From assembly GCF_004795895.1 (NCBI RefSeq), contig NZ_CP039250.1, positions 3,534,001-3,598,000 of the forward strand: DNA of 64,000 nt. The letters are read 5' to 3'. Below the pieces are notes generated by a model. The model worked only from the letters and a program-made list of their open reading frames with translations, was not told the origin of the DNA and ran no database searches. The stretch is from Sphingopyxis sp. PAMC25046. Lineage in GTDB: Bacteria > Pseudomonadota > Alphaproteobacteria > Sphingomonadales > Sphingomonadaceae. The position numbers and the translations under genes are program-made. Below, in pieces: positions 1-11,434 of this stretch (position 1 is its first letter; the number at the start of each line of letters is the position of its first letter).

Positions 1-1195
1 CGGCCTTCACCTTGCGCTTCTTGGCGACCTTGGGAACCAGGTCGGCGCCCTCGGTGCCCTCGTCCGGATTGTCGAGGTTGAGCGTCGGGGGGACGATCTG
101 GTCGCGGATCGCGAGGATGCAGAAGATCGTCTCGACCGCGCCCGCGCCGCCGAGCAGGTGGCCGATCGCCGACTTGGTCGAGCTCATCGACACGTTCGCC
201 ATCGCGTCGCCGAACAGCCGCTTCACCGCGCCGAGTTCGATCGTGTCGGCCATCGTCGAGGTGCCGTGCGCATTGATATAGTCGATGTCGGCGGGGGTCA
301 TGCCCGCCTTCTTGAGCGCCGCGCTCATCGAGCGGAAGGCGCCGTCCATTTCGGGGTCTGGCGCGGTGACGTGATAGGCGTCGCCCGACAGGCCATAGCC
401 GACGACCTCGGCATAGATTTTCGCGCCACGCGCCTTGGCATGCTCATATTCCTCGAGCACGACGACGCCCGCGCCCTCGCCCATCACGAAGCCGTCGCGG
501 TCCTTGTCATAGGGGCGGCTCGCCTGTTCGGGGCGGTCATTGTAGGTCATGTTGAGCGCGCGCGCCTGCGCGAAGCCCGCGATGCCGATCGGGCAGATCG
601 TCGCTTCGGCGCCGCCTGCGAGCATGATGTCGGCGTCGTCGTCGCGGATCATCCGCGCCGCGTCGCCGATCGAATGCGCGCCGGTTGAACAGGCGGTGAC
701 GACCGCGTGGTTCGGGCCCTTGAGGCCATATTTGATGCTGACCTGCCCCGAGATCAGGTTGATCAGGCGGCCGTGGACGAAGTGCGGCGAGACGCGGCCC
801 GGGCCCTTTTCGGCGAGTAGCAGGCTTTCGCTTTCGATGCCCGGCAGGCCGCCGATGCCCGAGCCGATCGAGCAACCGGCGCGCACCTTCAGTTCCTCGG
901 GCATATCGGTCAGGCCGGCGTCTTCGAGCGCCTGTCCCGCGGCGTCGATGCCGAAGATGATGAACGGATCGACCTGGCGCTGGACCTTGTGGTCGACGCG
1001 CTTGCCGGGGTCGAAGCCATATTCATGGTCGGGCCCCTTGACCTCGCACGCGATCGTGCATTTCTGGTCCGACGCGTCGAAGTGGGTGATCGTGCCGGCG
1101 CCCGATTTGCCCGCGATCAGATTCTTCCAGCTGGTTTCGACGTCACCGCCCAGCGGCGTCACCAAACCCAGACCCGTCACCACAACCCGGCGCAT
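1..1195 (-). CDS. fabF: 3-oxoacyl-ACP synthase II, partial (C-terminus beyond window edge)
   Basis: Condenses malonyl-ACP with acyl-ACP in fatty-acid elongation, in the cytoplasm. The protein begins MRRVVVTGLGLVTPLGG, a typical KAS II start, with an AAAGGAATGATT ribosome-binding region before the ATG. The nucleophile is Cys169 in VTACSTG. The two catalytic histidines lie in NAHGTST and KSAIGHLLGGAG, so the Cys-His-His triad is intact. About 398 residues are visible and roughly 20 C-terminal residues (the GFGGTN region) should lie before position 1. It is downstream of acpP on the same strand, separated by a strong terminator, so some of its transcription may be read-through. The identification is secure. 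Confidence 0.97.
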   Translation of the reverse strand, partial: MRRVVVTGLGLVTPLGGDVETSWKNLIAGKSGAGTITHFDASDQKCTIACEVKGPDHEYGFDPGKRVDHKVQRQVDPFIIFGIDAAGQALEDAGLTDMPEELKVRAGCSIGSGIGGLPGIESESLLLAEKGPGRVSPHFVHGRLINLISGQVSIKYGLKGPNHAVVTACSTGAHSIGDAARMIRDDDADIMLAGGAEATICPIGIAGFAQARALNMTYNDRPEQASRPYDKDRDGFVMGEGAGVVVLEEYEHAKARGAKIYAEVVGYGLSGDAYHVTAPDPEMDGAFRSMSAALKKAGMTPADIDYINAHGTSTMADTIELGAVKRLFGDAMANVSMSSTKSAIGHLLGGAGAVETIFCILAIRDQIVPPTLNLDNPDEGTEGADLVPKVAKKRKVKA

Positions 1196-1276
1196 AATCA
1201 TTCCTTTCATCGACCCCTGCCCCCGCAGAGCGTCGCGTCATTACCGTCGGCGCGCTTCTAGAGGAGCCGCGCGCAT

Positions 1277-1324
1277 AAAAAAAGCTCCCCGGTCGCTGCG
1301 CACGGGCGCTCGAGACCGGGGAGC
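1277..1324 (-). terminator. Rho-independent terminator between acpP and fabF
   Basis: Read on the minus strand this is a perfect 11-bp stem (GCTCCCCGGTC with its complement, 1284-1294 and 1314-1324) with a 19-nt loop, followed directly by seven T. It lies 55 nt past the acpP stop and about 80 nt before fabF. It would end most acpP transcripts and let acpP be expressed well above fabF. Confidence 0.9.
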
Positions 1325-1378
1325 CGGAAATGCGTGGACGGCGTCGCCGCCCCATCCGGCAACGCCGGACAGGCTGAA

Positions 1379-1615
1379 TCAGCCCTTGTTCGCTTCGATA
1401 TAGTCGATCGCGTCCTTGACGGTGGCGATCTTTTCCGCCGCGTCGTCGGGGATTTCGACGCCAAATTCTTCTTCGAACGCCATCACCAGTTCGACGATGT
1501 CGAGGCTGTCGGCGCCCAGATCGTCGATGAAGCTCGCTTCCTCGGTGACCTTGTCGGCTTCGACGCCCAGATGTTCGACGACGATCTTTTTAACCTTTTC
1601 GGCCGAATCGCTCAT
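1379..1615 (-). CDS. acpP: Acyl carrier protein
   Basis: Carries growing acyl chains on a phosphopantetheine arm during fatty-acid synthesis. It is 78 residues, the normal family length, and strongly acidic. The attachment serine is Ser37 in the GADSLD motif. The ATG is preceded by AAAAGGAACTGTGC, which contains an AGGA ribosome site; longer reading in this frame would run into the neighbouring serine hydrolase gene. The usual partner fabF follows after a terminator. The start is only 46 nt from the stop of the upstream serine hydrolase gene, so its promoter probably lies inside that gene. Confidence 0.98.
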   Translation of the reverse strand: MSDSAEKVKKIVVEHLGVEADKVTEEASFIDDLGADSLDIVELVMAFEEEFGVEIPDDAAEKIATVKDAIDYIEANKG

Positions 1616-1661
1616 GCACAGTTCCTTTTTTCTGACTATGTCGTGAATGTTGAAAATTGCC

Positions 1662-2858
1662 CTAGTGCCCGTGGGCGGGGCTGGCAAGAGGGCTGGCACC
1701 GGCCGCGCGGCGAAGCGCCGCATCGACCAAGACTTCCTCCGCAGCGCTATATGCCGACCGTGTCCCTTTCTGCCCCTCCGGCACCTGCGTGACGAAATAG
1801 GCAATGCCATCGCCGCCTTCAAGGTCGAACCAAAGCCCCGAGCGCAATCCATAGGCGTCGCCCGAATGGCCGAGGCGCAGGCGTCCATCGCCGAACAGGT
1901 CGTCGCGGCATTCCGGGTTCTTTAGCGCCGGGCCGCCCGTACTGTGCATGGCCATGCCATATTCGCAGAAAAAACCGCCGGTCCCTTCGCCGCTGGTCGG
2001 CCGGACGGGCGCCATCGCTTCCAGCCGGGCCAGGCTTTCGGCTTTCAGAAAACCCTCGCCGCGGCGCAGCAGCATCACGCCGATGCGTGCGAGCCCGTTC
2101 GCCGAAATACGCAGTCCGCCCTGCGGGCTGAACCCCGCGCCGTGGCGGGCGAGACGATAGGTCGTAACGTCGCAGCTACCGTTGGTCGCCGGCACGACCG
2201 GACAGGCAGGGCGCACGCCCTTCATGTCGTCGCGCTGGACGCTGCCGTCGGCGCCATAGAGCACAACGGCACGCGCAACAGCGGCGTCGCTGCACGCCGG
2301 CCAGTTGAAACAGGCGTCGAGGCCGAGCGGACGAAAAACCAGCCGCGCCATCGCCGCGTCGAACCGCTCCCCGGTGGCCGCTTCGATCACCGCCGCCACG
2401 ACCGGATAGTTGAAATTGGCGTAGGCGAAGTCGCCGCCCGGCGCGCGCACCTTGTCCCACGCCGCGGGGTCGCGAAGCGCGGTTTCGAGATCGGCGTCGA
2501 GCGGCAGCGCATAGTCGGTGTCGTCGTTGAGCCCCGAACGATGTCCAAGCAATTGCGCCAGGCTGATCGGCCGGTCCGGATAGGCCGGGTGCCGGAGCCG
2601 CCAGCCGAGATACTCCGACACATCGCGATCGAGGTCGAGACGCTCCGCCTCGACGAGCCGCAAAACGCCCAATGCCACGACCAGTTTCGAAACCGACGCG
2701 ATACGCACGGGATCGTCGGGGCCGACCGGCCTGCCGCCCGCGCGATCGGCGAGGCCGTCCGTGACGCGCGTTTCGACCTTTCCGTCGCGGTTGAAATGCA
2801 CCGCGACCGCTGCCGGCGGCGGTGCGGCGAGGGCCAGCAGAGCAAAGGCGGACAACAT
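1662..2858 (-). CDS. Secreted serine hydrolase, beta-lactamase class C fold
   Basis: A 398-residue protein with an N-terminal signal peptide (residues 1-19, ending at an Ala-rich cleavage region). It belongs to the penicillin-binding-protein/class C beta-lactamase superfamily. The nucleophile motif SxxK is SVSK (Ser55, Lys58), the YxN motif is Tyr146-Ala-Asn148, and a HSG stretch near residue 340 stands where the KTG motif usually is. Members include esterases, D-aminopeptidases and peptidases as well as true beta-lactamases, so the substrate cannot be named. The start has a GGTGG sequence about 5 nt upstream. It runs the same way as acpP but is functionally unrelated. Confidence 0.85.
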   Translation of the reverse strand: MLSAFALLALAAPPPAAVAVHFNRDGKVETRVTDGLADRAGGRPVGPDDPVRIASVSKLVVALGVLRLVEAERLDLDRDVSEYLGWRLRHPAYPDRPISLAQLLGHRSGLNDDTDYALPLDADLETALRDPAAWDKVRAPGGDFAYANFNYPVVAAVIEAATGERFDAAMARLVFRPLGLDACFNWPACSDAAVARAVVLYGADGSVQRDDMKGVRPACPVVPATNGSCDVTTYRLARHGAGFSPQGGLRISANGLARIGVMLLRRGEGFLKAESLARLEAMAPVRPTSGEGTGGFFCEYGMAMHSTGGPALKNPECRDDLFGDGRLRLGHSGDAYGLRSGLWFDLEGGDGIAYFVTQVPEGQKGTRSAYSAAEEVLVDAALRRAAGASPLASPAHGH

Positions 2859-2912
2859 GGCGCCACCGTGCGCGGCATCAACCCTGCGGTCAAGTAGACG
2901 GTCAAGCGTCGC

Positions 2913-4670
2913 TTACGGCGCCGTTTTGGCGACGACGACCCCCGAATCGCGGAGCGCCGCCGAAGCGGCCTGAATCACCGCCGGAGTAATCATGAAATGA
3001 CCGAGCACGGTTTCGGGCGACGCGTCGGCGGGCTGGCGCGTATAGGCGAGCAGTTGCCGCCACTGCGCGCGCGCTTCGGCCAGATTGCCACGCCGTGCGA
3101 GCACGACCGCGCGCGCCATCATATATTGCGGCTCCATATTGCTGGGCGACGGCATATGATCGAGGATCCTTTGCGCCTCCTCCAGTTCGCCGCGCTGCGA
3201 CAGGACAAAGGCCAGTGTGACTGCTGGAACCCCCGGATAGGAGGCGTCGAGTTGCAACGACCGCCGGAGGAGCACTTCGCCTTCGCCCGCCTGCCCGCAC
3301 GCCAGCTTGAACAAGCCGAGGAAGCCCGACATGTCGGCATCAAAGGGGTTGAGCGCAATCGCGGCGTCGCCCATCGCGTTGCCGCCAGCGCAATTGCCCG
3401 AATAGAAATTGGCGCGCGCCATAGCGAACAGGCCTGCCGTCGAATTGGGGCTGCTTTCATAGGAGCGCAGCGCGAGCGCGCGCGCTTCTCCCAAGGCTTC
3501 GCGGCCCGCCGGCGTCAACCGCTGCGGCTGCCAGTCGCCATAGCGCACGAGCGACAGCGCGGTCAGCGCGACCGGATCGCGCGGTGTCGCCTCGATCGTC
3601 GCGCGCAAGCAGGCGTCGACCCGCTTCGCCGACGCCGCACTCCGCATCTGGCGCATCCGGTTGAATTGCGCGAGGCAGGGAAAGCCCGCCGCAAAATTGT
3701 CGGGCTGGCGCTGAACCTGGTCGCGCACGATCACGCCATAGTCGCCGGCAAGCTGCGCAATCAGCGGTTCGATCGCGGTGAATTCGGGAGTTTCGTCGCT
3801 GGTCAGGCGCATCTGCTGCGACCAGATCGCGCGCTGGTCGGCGACGCGGTTGAGGACGAGCGTGACATCGGTGTCGCCTTCGACCGTGCGAACCAGCGAG
3901 GTATCGAGGCGATAGTCCCCCGTTCGCGCCGCTGCGCCGCCCGGCGCTTTCGAACTCAGCAGGTCGATCAGATCGAAACGCCGCAGCCCGTCGCGCAGCT
4001 TGCCGTCGAGCGCGCGCGCAAGCGCCCGCGACTGGGGCAGATTCCCCGCCATCGGCGGGCTGACTTCGAGCAATGGAACGGGCACCGGATCGCCGGCAAA
4101 GAGCCGGCCGGAGCCTTCGCGGAGTGTCCACAAGGTGAAAAGCGCAACCGCGAGCAGAATGAGCACGACGATCCATCGACCAAACCGGGAACCGCGAGCG
4201 CGAGACACGCGCCCGGACGTGGGCGAGTGAGCGGCGGCTGGTCGGAGCGTTGCAGCCTTGACGTCATCTTCATCCTCCGCGCCGTCAGCCGATCGCGACG
4301 ACGGCGGCGCCGAACGATATTGGACGACCACCTCGTAACTGCCTTGCGGCACACGCAGGCGATGGACCCATGGAGTGTCGGCGTAATAGCGGTCGAGCAG
4401 GCCGCGCAGCCGCCCGACCATGACGCGCGGATAGCTGTCGACGGCGGGGTCGAAATCTTCGCTGCGTCCTAGCGCCTCGGTTGCGATCGCATAGGCCTTG
4501 GGCGAACTGCGACCGCCGCGCAGGCGATGTTCGACAAGAAATTGCAGCAGCCGTGACAGCACGGGCGAACGCGTGAAGAGCGGGGAATCGAGCAGCTTCT
4601 CGAGCTCTTCGGCGATGATCCGGTCGACCTCTACCGGATCCTGTGTCTCGTTCGCTTTCGCCTGATCCAT
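2913..4670 (-). CDS. Membrane-anchored TPR protein with N-terminal regulator-like domain
   Basis: A protein of 585 residues. The ATG at 4670 is chosen because GAGGG lies 4 nt upstream; an in-frame start 45 nt earlier has no such site. Residues about 35-118 carry a pattern I recognise from adenylate-cyclase/TolB/TPR proteins of alphaproteobacteria: LLQFLVEHRL, then DFDPAVDSYPRVMVGRLR, then LRVPQGSYEV. It is usually predicted to be a DNA-binding-like or signalling head. One transmembrane helix follows at about 165-183. The rest is periplasmic, with helical repeats of TPR type near the C-terminus. No catalytic residues are evident. The role is unknown; a membrane-bound regulator is an inference. 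Confidence 0.7.
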   Translation of the reverse strand: MDQAKANETQDPVEVDRIIAEELEKLLDSPLFTRSPVLSRLLQFLVEHRLRGGRSSPKAYAIATEALGRSEDFDPAVDSYPRVMVGRLRGLLDRYYADTPWVHRLRVPQGSYEVVVQYRSAPPSSRSADGAEDEDDVKAATLRPAAAHSPTSGRVSRARGSRFGRWIVVLILLAVALFTLWTLREGSGRLFAGDPVPVPLLEVSPPMAGNLPQSRALARALDGKLRDGLRRFDLIDLLSSKAPGGAAARTGDYRLDTSLVRTVEGDTDVTLVLNRVADQRAIWSQQMRLTSDETPEFTAIEPLIAQLAGDYGVIVRDQVQRQPDNFAAGFPCLAQFNRMRQMRSAASAKRVDACLRATIEATPRDPVALTALSLVRYGDWQPQRLTPAGREALGEARALALRSYESSPNSTAGLFAMARANFYSGNCAGGNAMGDAAIALNPFDADMSGFLGLFKLACGQAGEGEVLLRRSLQLDASYPGVPAVTLAFVLSQRGELEEAQRILDHMPSPSNMEPQYMMARAVVLARRGNLAEARAQWRQLLAYTRQPADASPETVLGHFMITPAVIQAASAALRDSGVVVAKTAP

Positions 4671-5171
4671 GCTACCCTCAAATACCCCCGACGGGCGGTG
4701 CGGTAGATACGCCAATCAGCCAGCGCGGCCACCCGTTGTTACTTTGACGTAACGGTAACACGGCAACCTTGAGCCATATCAGAAGAAAATCGTCTCGCCA
4801 ATCCGCAAGGAAAAGCGCGAAAACGGGTTAAGGATTGGTTATCAAATGGCAACATTGCGGCATGTGACCCCTTGTAACTGCCGCACAGGCGAAACTCTGG
4901 CATCCTTTCCGACGTCGCGACATCCTTGTGATGACGCGGTGTGGAGCCAAAAGGCGAATGGTGCGAGCTGGTCCCTGGCACCTTTCGATCCCCCTCAGGC
5001 TTCATTTCAAGACTTCGCCGGGCGACCCGACAGCCCCACCTGTTCTGTCGCCCGGCAAGTCGATCTCCCTTCCTCGATATTTGCCGGTCCGGACAGGACA
5101 CCTGCCGTCCGTGCGTCAGGGCGTCCGGCGGGCGTGCGATCGCTTTTGTTTTGAGGCCGCCCAAATGAAGA
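4671..5171. other. Non-coding stretch with one strong inverted repeat
   Basis: No convincing gene in 500 nt. The readable frames here lack family resemblance and codon pattern. The only clear structure is an inverted repeat, GCCGGGCGAC at 5017-5026 and its exact complement at 5047-5056, with a 20-nt loop that can pair a little further. This may be a small RNA or a transcript end; nothing decides. Confidence 0.5.
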
Positions 5172-5195
5172 GGGCGCCGGTTTCCACCGGCGCCC
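5172..5195 (-). terminator. Terminator-like hairpin after the DUF3617 gene
   Basis: A perfect 10-bp stem (GGGCGCCGGT and its complement) with a 4-nt loop, 28 nt past the DUF3617 stop. On the minus strand it is followed by TCTTCATTT, a weak U-tract, so it is a probable rather than certain intrinsic terminator. Confidence 0.7.
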
Positions 5196-5223
5196 CGTCG
5201 TTCGTCGAAAAAGGCGCGAGGAT

Positions 5224-5742
5224 TCAAGTCGTCGTCGCGGCCTTGCACGGACCCGTATGCGTGCTGGTCATCTGCATGACCATTTCCATGTCGCCCCCGG
5301 TCGGAACCTTGCCCTTGGTCGTGATCGTGACGTCGGTCTTCTTGGCTTCCATCGTCCCGGCCATTGCCATGTCGACCGTCTGGCCATTGGCGGTGCAGGT
5401 GCCCGCAACGTCGATCTTTCCGCCGGCGACCTCCTTCTTGGACCAGGTGCATTCGCCGCCGCCGTTGGGCCCCTTGGCGAGTTCGGCCGCAATGTCTTCC
5501 TTGTCGACCTGTTCCTGCGTGAAGCATTGATCCATGCCGCTCGCCGCGGCGAACTGCTTGGACATCGCGTCCTTCGCTTCCGCCGGCAGGCCCGGAACTT
5601 CGAACTTGACCAGCTTGACGTCGGTCTTCCAGTTGCCTGCCTCGCGCTTTACCGTACCGCCGGCATTTTCGGTTTTGCCGCCGCTGCAACCGGCTACGGC
5701 GATCAGAGCGCCGATGGCCGCTACCGTCAGAATTTTCTTCAT
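5224..5742 (-). CDS. DUF3617-type lipoprotein
   Basis: A 172-residue protein with a lipoprotein signal: MKKILT start, a hydrophobic core, and the lipobox VAGC with Cys19 as the lipidated residue. The mature part has a pattern typical of DUF3617 proteins: a GNWKTDVKLVKFEVPG region, CFT near residue 74, a cysteine in GGECTW, and GTCTANGQTVDM. Its function is unknown in the family; a periplasmic structural or stress role is only a guess. It stands alone, with its own terminator downstream and the divergent uvrB gene upstream. Base composition matches the neighbours. Confidence 0.85.
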   Translation of the reverse strand: MKKILTVAAIGALIAVAGCSGGKTENAGGTVKREAGNWKTDVKLVKFEVPGLPAEAKDAMSKQFAAASGMDQCFTQEQVDKEDIAAELAKGPNGGGECTWSKKEVAGGKIDVAGTCTANGQTVDMAMAGTMEAKKTDVTITTKGKVPTGGDMEMVMQMTSTHTGPCKAATTT

Positions 5743-5844
5743 AAATCATCCTCGTGTTGAGCAAATGGGCGAACCCAGATGCGGCCATTTGGTTGCGAGC
5801 CATTATAATTGTCGTTGGGCGCAATCGATACCATATTGGTGGCG

Positions 5845-8031
<2,187 letters not shown>

Positions 8032-8127
8032 CTCCCCCTTCGACGAAACCCCCGCTGTAACCGACAAGTAACCTTGCCGCCTCCGCGCGCGCTGCATAGG
8101 GTCGCCCCGCAATCGGGGAGATTATCT

Positions 8128-9633
8128 ATGAAATCGGGTCTTTCGCTCATCGCCTTGGCGCTTGCCTTTGCCGCGCCCGCCGCGCTTCATGCTGAGGACA
8201 AGGCCGCCGACAAGGCGAAGGCCGAAAAGCCCGCCGACTACGAACCGCAGGTTCGCACGACCAAGCTGTCGGGGACCTTCGGCGGACAGCGGATCAACTA
8301 TGCCGCGACGATCGGCGAGACGATCATCAAGAACAAGGACGGCGTGCCCGAAGTCGCGGTCGTTACCACCTCCTATGTCAAGGAGCCCCGCGACCCCAGC
8401 CGGCCGATCACCTTTCTGTTCAACGGCGGCCCCGGGTCGGGCACCGTCTGGTTGATGATGGGCGCCTTCGGGCCGAAGCGCGTCGCGATCCCCGGCGACG
8501 GCACCGACGACGGCGCCCCGCCCTACCCGATCGTCGACAATCCCGACGCGCTGCTCGACGTCACCGATGTCGTGTTCATCGACCCGCCGGGCACCGGCTT
8601 TTCGCACCTGATCGGCAAGGCCAAGCCCGAGGATTATTACGGCGTCACGCAGGACGCGAAGCTCGTCGCCGAGGTGATCCGCCGCTGGCTGAACGAGAAC
8701 GGTCGCTGGAACAGCCCCAAATATCTGGGCGGCGAAAGCTATGGCACCACACGTTCGGCCGCGGTCGCCAACCAGCTGATGAACGAGACGTATAACGACG
8801 TCGCATTGAACGGCATCATCCTGATCTCGACCGTGCTCGACTTCGCAGCGGGCGCCGACACGCCGGGCAACGAGCTGTCGCCGATCACCAACCTGCCCTC
8901 GATGGCGGCGACCGCGCTCTATCACGGCAAGGCGACCGCGCCGTCGGTCGAAGGGTTCGTCGAGGAAGCACGGCAATGGGCGATCGGCCCCTATGCCTCG
9001 GCGCTGCTCAAGGGTCAGAAATTGCAGGGCGAGGAACGCGCCGCGATCCGCCGCGAACTCGCGCGTTTCACGGGCCTTAGCGAAACCTATCTCGAAAGCG
9101 CCGATCTGCGCGTCACGCCGAGCCGCTTCTATAAGGAACTGCTGCGCGACCGCGGCCTCACAGTCGGCCGCCTCGACAGCCGCTATACGGGAAAGGATTA
9201 TGACAGCGCCGGCGAAAGCCCAGACAATGATCCGAGCTTCTATGGCATCGACGCGGGCTACACCGCGGCAATCAACAGCTGGAGCCGCGACGGGCTGGGC
9301 TTCAAGACCGACCGCGAGTATCAGTCGATCGGACGCATCGGCGGCCAGTGGGACTGGCGCCTCGGCAGCCGCGACACCAACGCCTATCTCAACGTTGCGC
9401 CCTATATCGGGCAGGCGCTGCGCGAGAATTCAGGGCTGCGCGTGCTCGTCGCGCAGGGTTATTATGATTTCGCGACGCCCTTTTTCGCCGCCGAATATGC
9501 GCTGTCGCGCACCGGCATTCCGCAGGATCGCATCACTTACACTTATTATGACGCCGGCCACATGATGTATATCCGCGACGAGGACCGGCATAAATTGTCC
9601 GAAGATGTGCGGGCGTTTATCCGGGCGCGGTGA
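8128..9633 (+). CDS. Peptidase S10 family serine carboxypeptidase-like protein
   Basis: A secreted protein of about 501 residues. The ATG at 8128 follows GGGGAGATTATCT and gives a clean signal peptide (KSGLSLIALALAFAAPAALHA). The fold marks of the S10 family are visible: FLFNGGPGSGT for the oxyanion region, FIDPPGTGFSH, and the nucleophile in GGESYGTTR. Further on are VAQGYYDFATPF with the acid and a DAGHMMY stretch with the histidine, so the triad seems intact. It should remove C-terminal residues from peptides in the periplasm or outside the cell; bacterial members are poorly characterised. It lies just after uvrB and converges with guaA. Confidence 0.88.
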   Translation: MKSGLSLIALALAFAAPAALHAEDKAADKAKAEKPADYEPQVRTTKLSGTFGGQRINYAATIGETIIKNKDGVPEVAVVTTSYVKEPRDPSRPITFLFNGGPGSGTVWLMMGAFGPKRVAIPGDGTDDGAPPYPIVDNPDALLDVTDVVFIDPPGTGFSHLIGKAKPEDYYGVTQDAKLVAEVIRRWLNENGRWNSPKYLGGESYGTTRSAAVANQLMNETYNDVALNGIILISTVLDFAAGADTPGNELSPITNLPSMAATALYHGKATAPSVEGFVEEARQWAIGPYASALLKGQKLQGEERAAIRRELARFTGLSETYLESADLRVTPSRFYKELLRDRGLTVGRLDSRYTGKDYDSAGESPDNDPSFYGIDAGYTAAINSWSRDGLGFKTDREYQSIGRIGGQWDWRLGSRDTNAYLNVAPYIGQALRENSGLRVLVAQGYYDFATPFFAAEYALSRTGIPQDRITYTYYDAGHMMYIRDEDRHKLSEDVRAFIRAR

Positions 9634-9651
9634 GCGCCCAGGACTAGGGCG

Positions 9652-11238
9652 CTACTCCCACTCGATCGTGCCCGGCGGCTTCGACGTATAGTCGTAAACG
9701 ACGCGGTTTATGCCCTGCACCTCGTTGATGATCCGCGTCGCGCAGCGGCTGAGGAAGCTCGCGTCGAAGGGATAGATGTCGGCGGTCATGCCGTCGGTCG
9801 AGGTGACGGCGCGGAGCGCGCAGACATGATCGTAGGTGCGGCCGTCGCCCATCACACCGACGGTCTTGACGGGAAGCAGCACCGCGAACGCCTGCCAAAT
9901 CGCGTCGTAAAGGCCGGCATTGCGGATTTCCTCCAGATAGACCGCATCGGCCTTGCGCAGGATGTCGCAGCGGTCCTTTGACACTTCGCCGGGGATGCGG
10001 ATCGCGAGGCCCGGGCCCGGAAAGGGGTGGCGGCCCACGAAAATGTCGGGGAGACCGAGCTCCTTGCCGAGCAGGCGGACCTCGTCCTTGAACAATTCGC
10101 GTAAGGGTTCGACGAGCCTCATGTTCATCCGCTCGGGCAGGCCGCCGACATTGTGGTGGCTCTTGATTGTCACGCTCGGGCCGCCGGTGAAGGAAACCGA
10201 TTCAATCACGTCGGGGTAGAGCGTTCCCTGTGCGAGGAAATCGGCGCCGCCGATCTTCTTCGCTTCTTCCTCGAACACGTTGATGAATTCGGCGCCGATG
10301 AACTTGCGTTTCTTCTCGGGGTCGGTGACGCCCGCGAGGCCCGCCATGAACCGCTCCTCGGCGTCCACGACGACGAGCGGGATGTTGTAATGGCCGCGGA
10401 ACAACTCCTCGACCTGCTCGCGCTCGTTCATGCGGAGGAGGCCATGATCGACGAAGACGCAGGTCAGCTGTTCGCCGATCGCTTCGTGGATCAGCACCGC
10501 GGCGACCGCGCTGTCGACCCCGCCCGACAGGCCGCAAAGCACGCGCTGGTCGCCGACCTGTTCGCGGATTTCGGCGATCTTGGTCGCGCGGAACTCGGCC
10601 ATCGTCCAGTCGCCGCTGCAGCCGCAGACATGGCGGACGAAGTTCGCGATCAGCTTGGCGCCGTCGGGGGTGTGGACGACCTCGGGGTGGAATTGCGTGC
10701 CGTAATAGCGGCGCTCGTCGTCGGCGATCAGTGCGAAGGGTGCGCCGTCGCTGATCGCGACGATGCGGAAGCCGGGAGCGAATTTCGTCACGCGGTCGCC
10801 GTGGCTCATCCAAACCTGATGGCGCTCGCCGACCTCCCACAATCCGTCGAACAGCACGCAGGGCTCGGTGACGGTCAGGAAGGCGCGGCCGAATTCGCCG
10901 TCGCGTTCGCCATCGGCGCCGCCGGGTTCGACCTGTCCGCCGAGCTGCTGGCTCATCACCTGCTGGCCGTAGCAGATGCCGAGGATGGGAAGGCCGCTGT
11001 CGAACACCGATTGTGGCGCGCGCGGGCTGCCCGTGGCAGGAACGGAGGCGGGTGAGCCCGAAAGGATCACGCCCTTCGGCTTCATCCGTTCGAGCGCAGC
11101 CTCGGCGGCGCTGAAGGGGACGATCTCGCTATAGACGCCGGCCTCGCGGACACGGCGAGCGATGAGCTGGGTCACCTGACTGCCGAAATCGACGATCAGG
11201 ATGGATTCGGGCGGAGCGGAAGAGTCGGGAGTCGGCAT
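9652..11238 (-). CDS. guaA: GMP synthase (glutamine-hydrolysing)
   Basis: Makes GMP from XMP, the last step of guanine nucleotide synthesis. The N-terminal class I glutamine amidotransferase has its cysteine at about residue 89 in GICYGQQVM and the histidine in a HPEV motif. The ATP-pyrophosphatase domain carries the P-loop [11 protein letters not shown], followed by the dimerisation domain ending KPPGTIEWE. The start at 11238 ([10 protein letters not shown]) gives 528 residues, normal for the family. Longer in-frame reading up to 11358 is unlikely, because it would pass through the inverted repeat in the leader. Confidence 0.96.
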   Translation of the reverse strand: MPTPDSSAPPESILIVDFGSQVTQLIARRVREAGVYSEIVPFSAAEAALERMKPKGVILSGSPASVPATGSPRAPQSVFDSGLPILGICYGQQVMSQQLGGQVEPGGADGERDGEFGRAFLTVTEPCVLFDGLWEVGERHQVWMSHGDRVTKFAPGFRIVAISDGAPFALIADDERRYYGTQFHPEVVHTPDGAKLIANFVRHVCGCSGDWTMAEFRATKIAEIREQVGDQRVLCGLSGGVDSAVAAVLIHEAIGEQLTCVFVDHGLLRMNEREQVEELFRGHYNIPLVVVDAEERFMAGLAGVTDPEKKRKFIGAEFINVFEEEAKKIGGADFLAQGTLYPDVIESVSFTGGPSVTIKSHHNVGGLPERMNMRLVEPLRELFKDEVRLLGKELGLPDIFVGRHPFPGPGLAIRIPGEVSKDRCDILRKADAVYLEEIRNAGLYDAIWQAFAVLLPVKTVGVMGDGRTYDHVCALRAVTSTDGMTADIYPFDASFLSRCATRIINEVQGINRVVYDYTSKPPGTIEWE

Positions 11239-11257
11239 GGCTGGCCGATAAGGGCAT

Positions 11258-11312
11258 GGGGCCATGCTGTCCAGCGGTCGATATGGTGTGCCCGTCGAAC
11301 AAGCATGGCCCC
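11258..11312 (-). promoter_or_regulatory. Inverted repeat in the guaA leader
   Basis: GGGGCCATGCT at 11258-11268 is repeated as its exact complement at 11302-11312, with a 33-nt loop. It sits about 20 nt before the guaA start, so the guaA mRNA leader could fold into this hairpin. No T-run follows. A regulatory function is only suggested by the position and the 11-bp match. Confidence 0.45.
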
Positions 11313-11434
11313 GACACATTGTTGCGACAATTGCGCGACATAAGTGAATGCCGGACAAATTTCGGTGTCAGGAGGCGTTAAGCCCCGCCATGCCAAGAAA
11401 AAACCAAGACAGAAAAGAACAAAGGCTCTCCCCC

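Noticed and set aside
1662..2858. A true class C beta-lactamase giving resistance
   Set aside because: The fold motifs are present, but the KTG-equivalent is altered and there is no ampR-type neighbour; a general serine hydrolase is safer.
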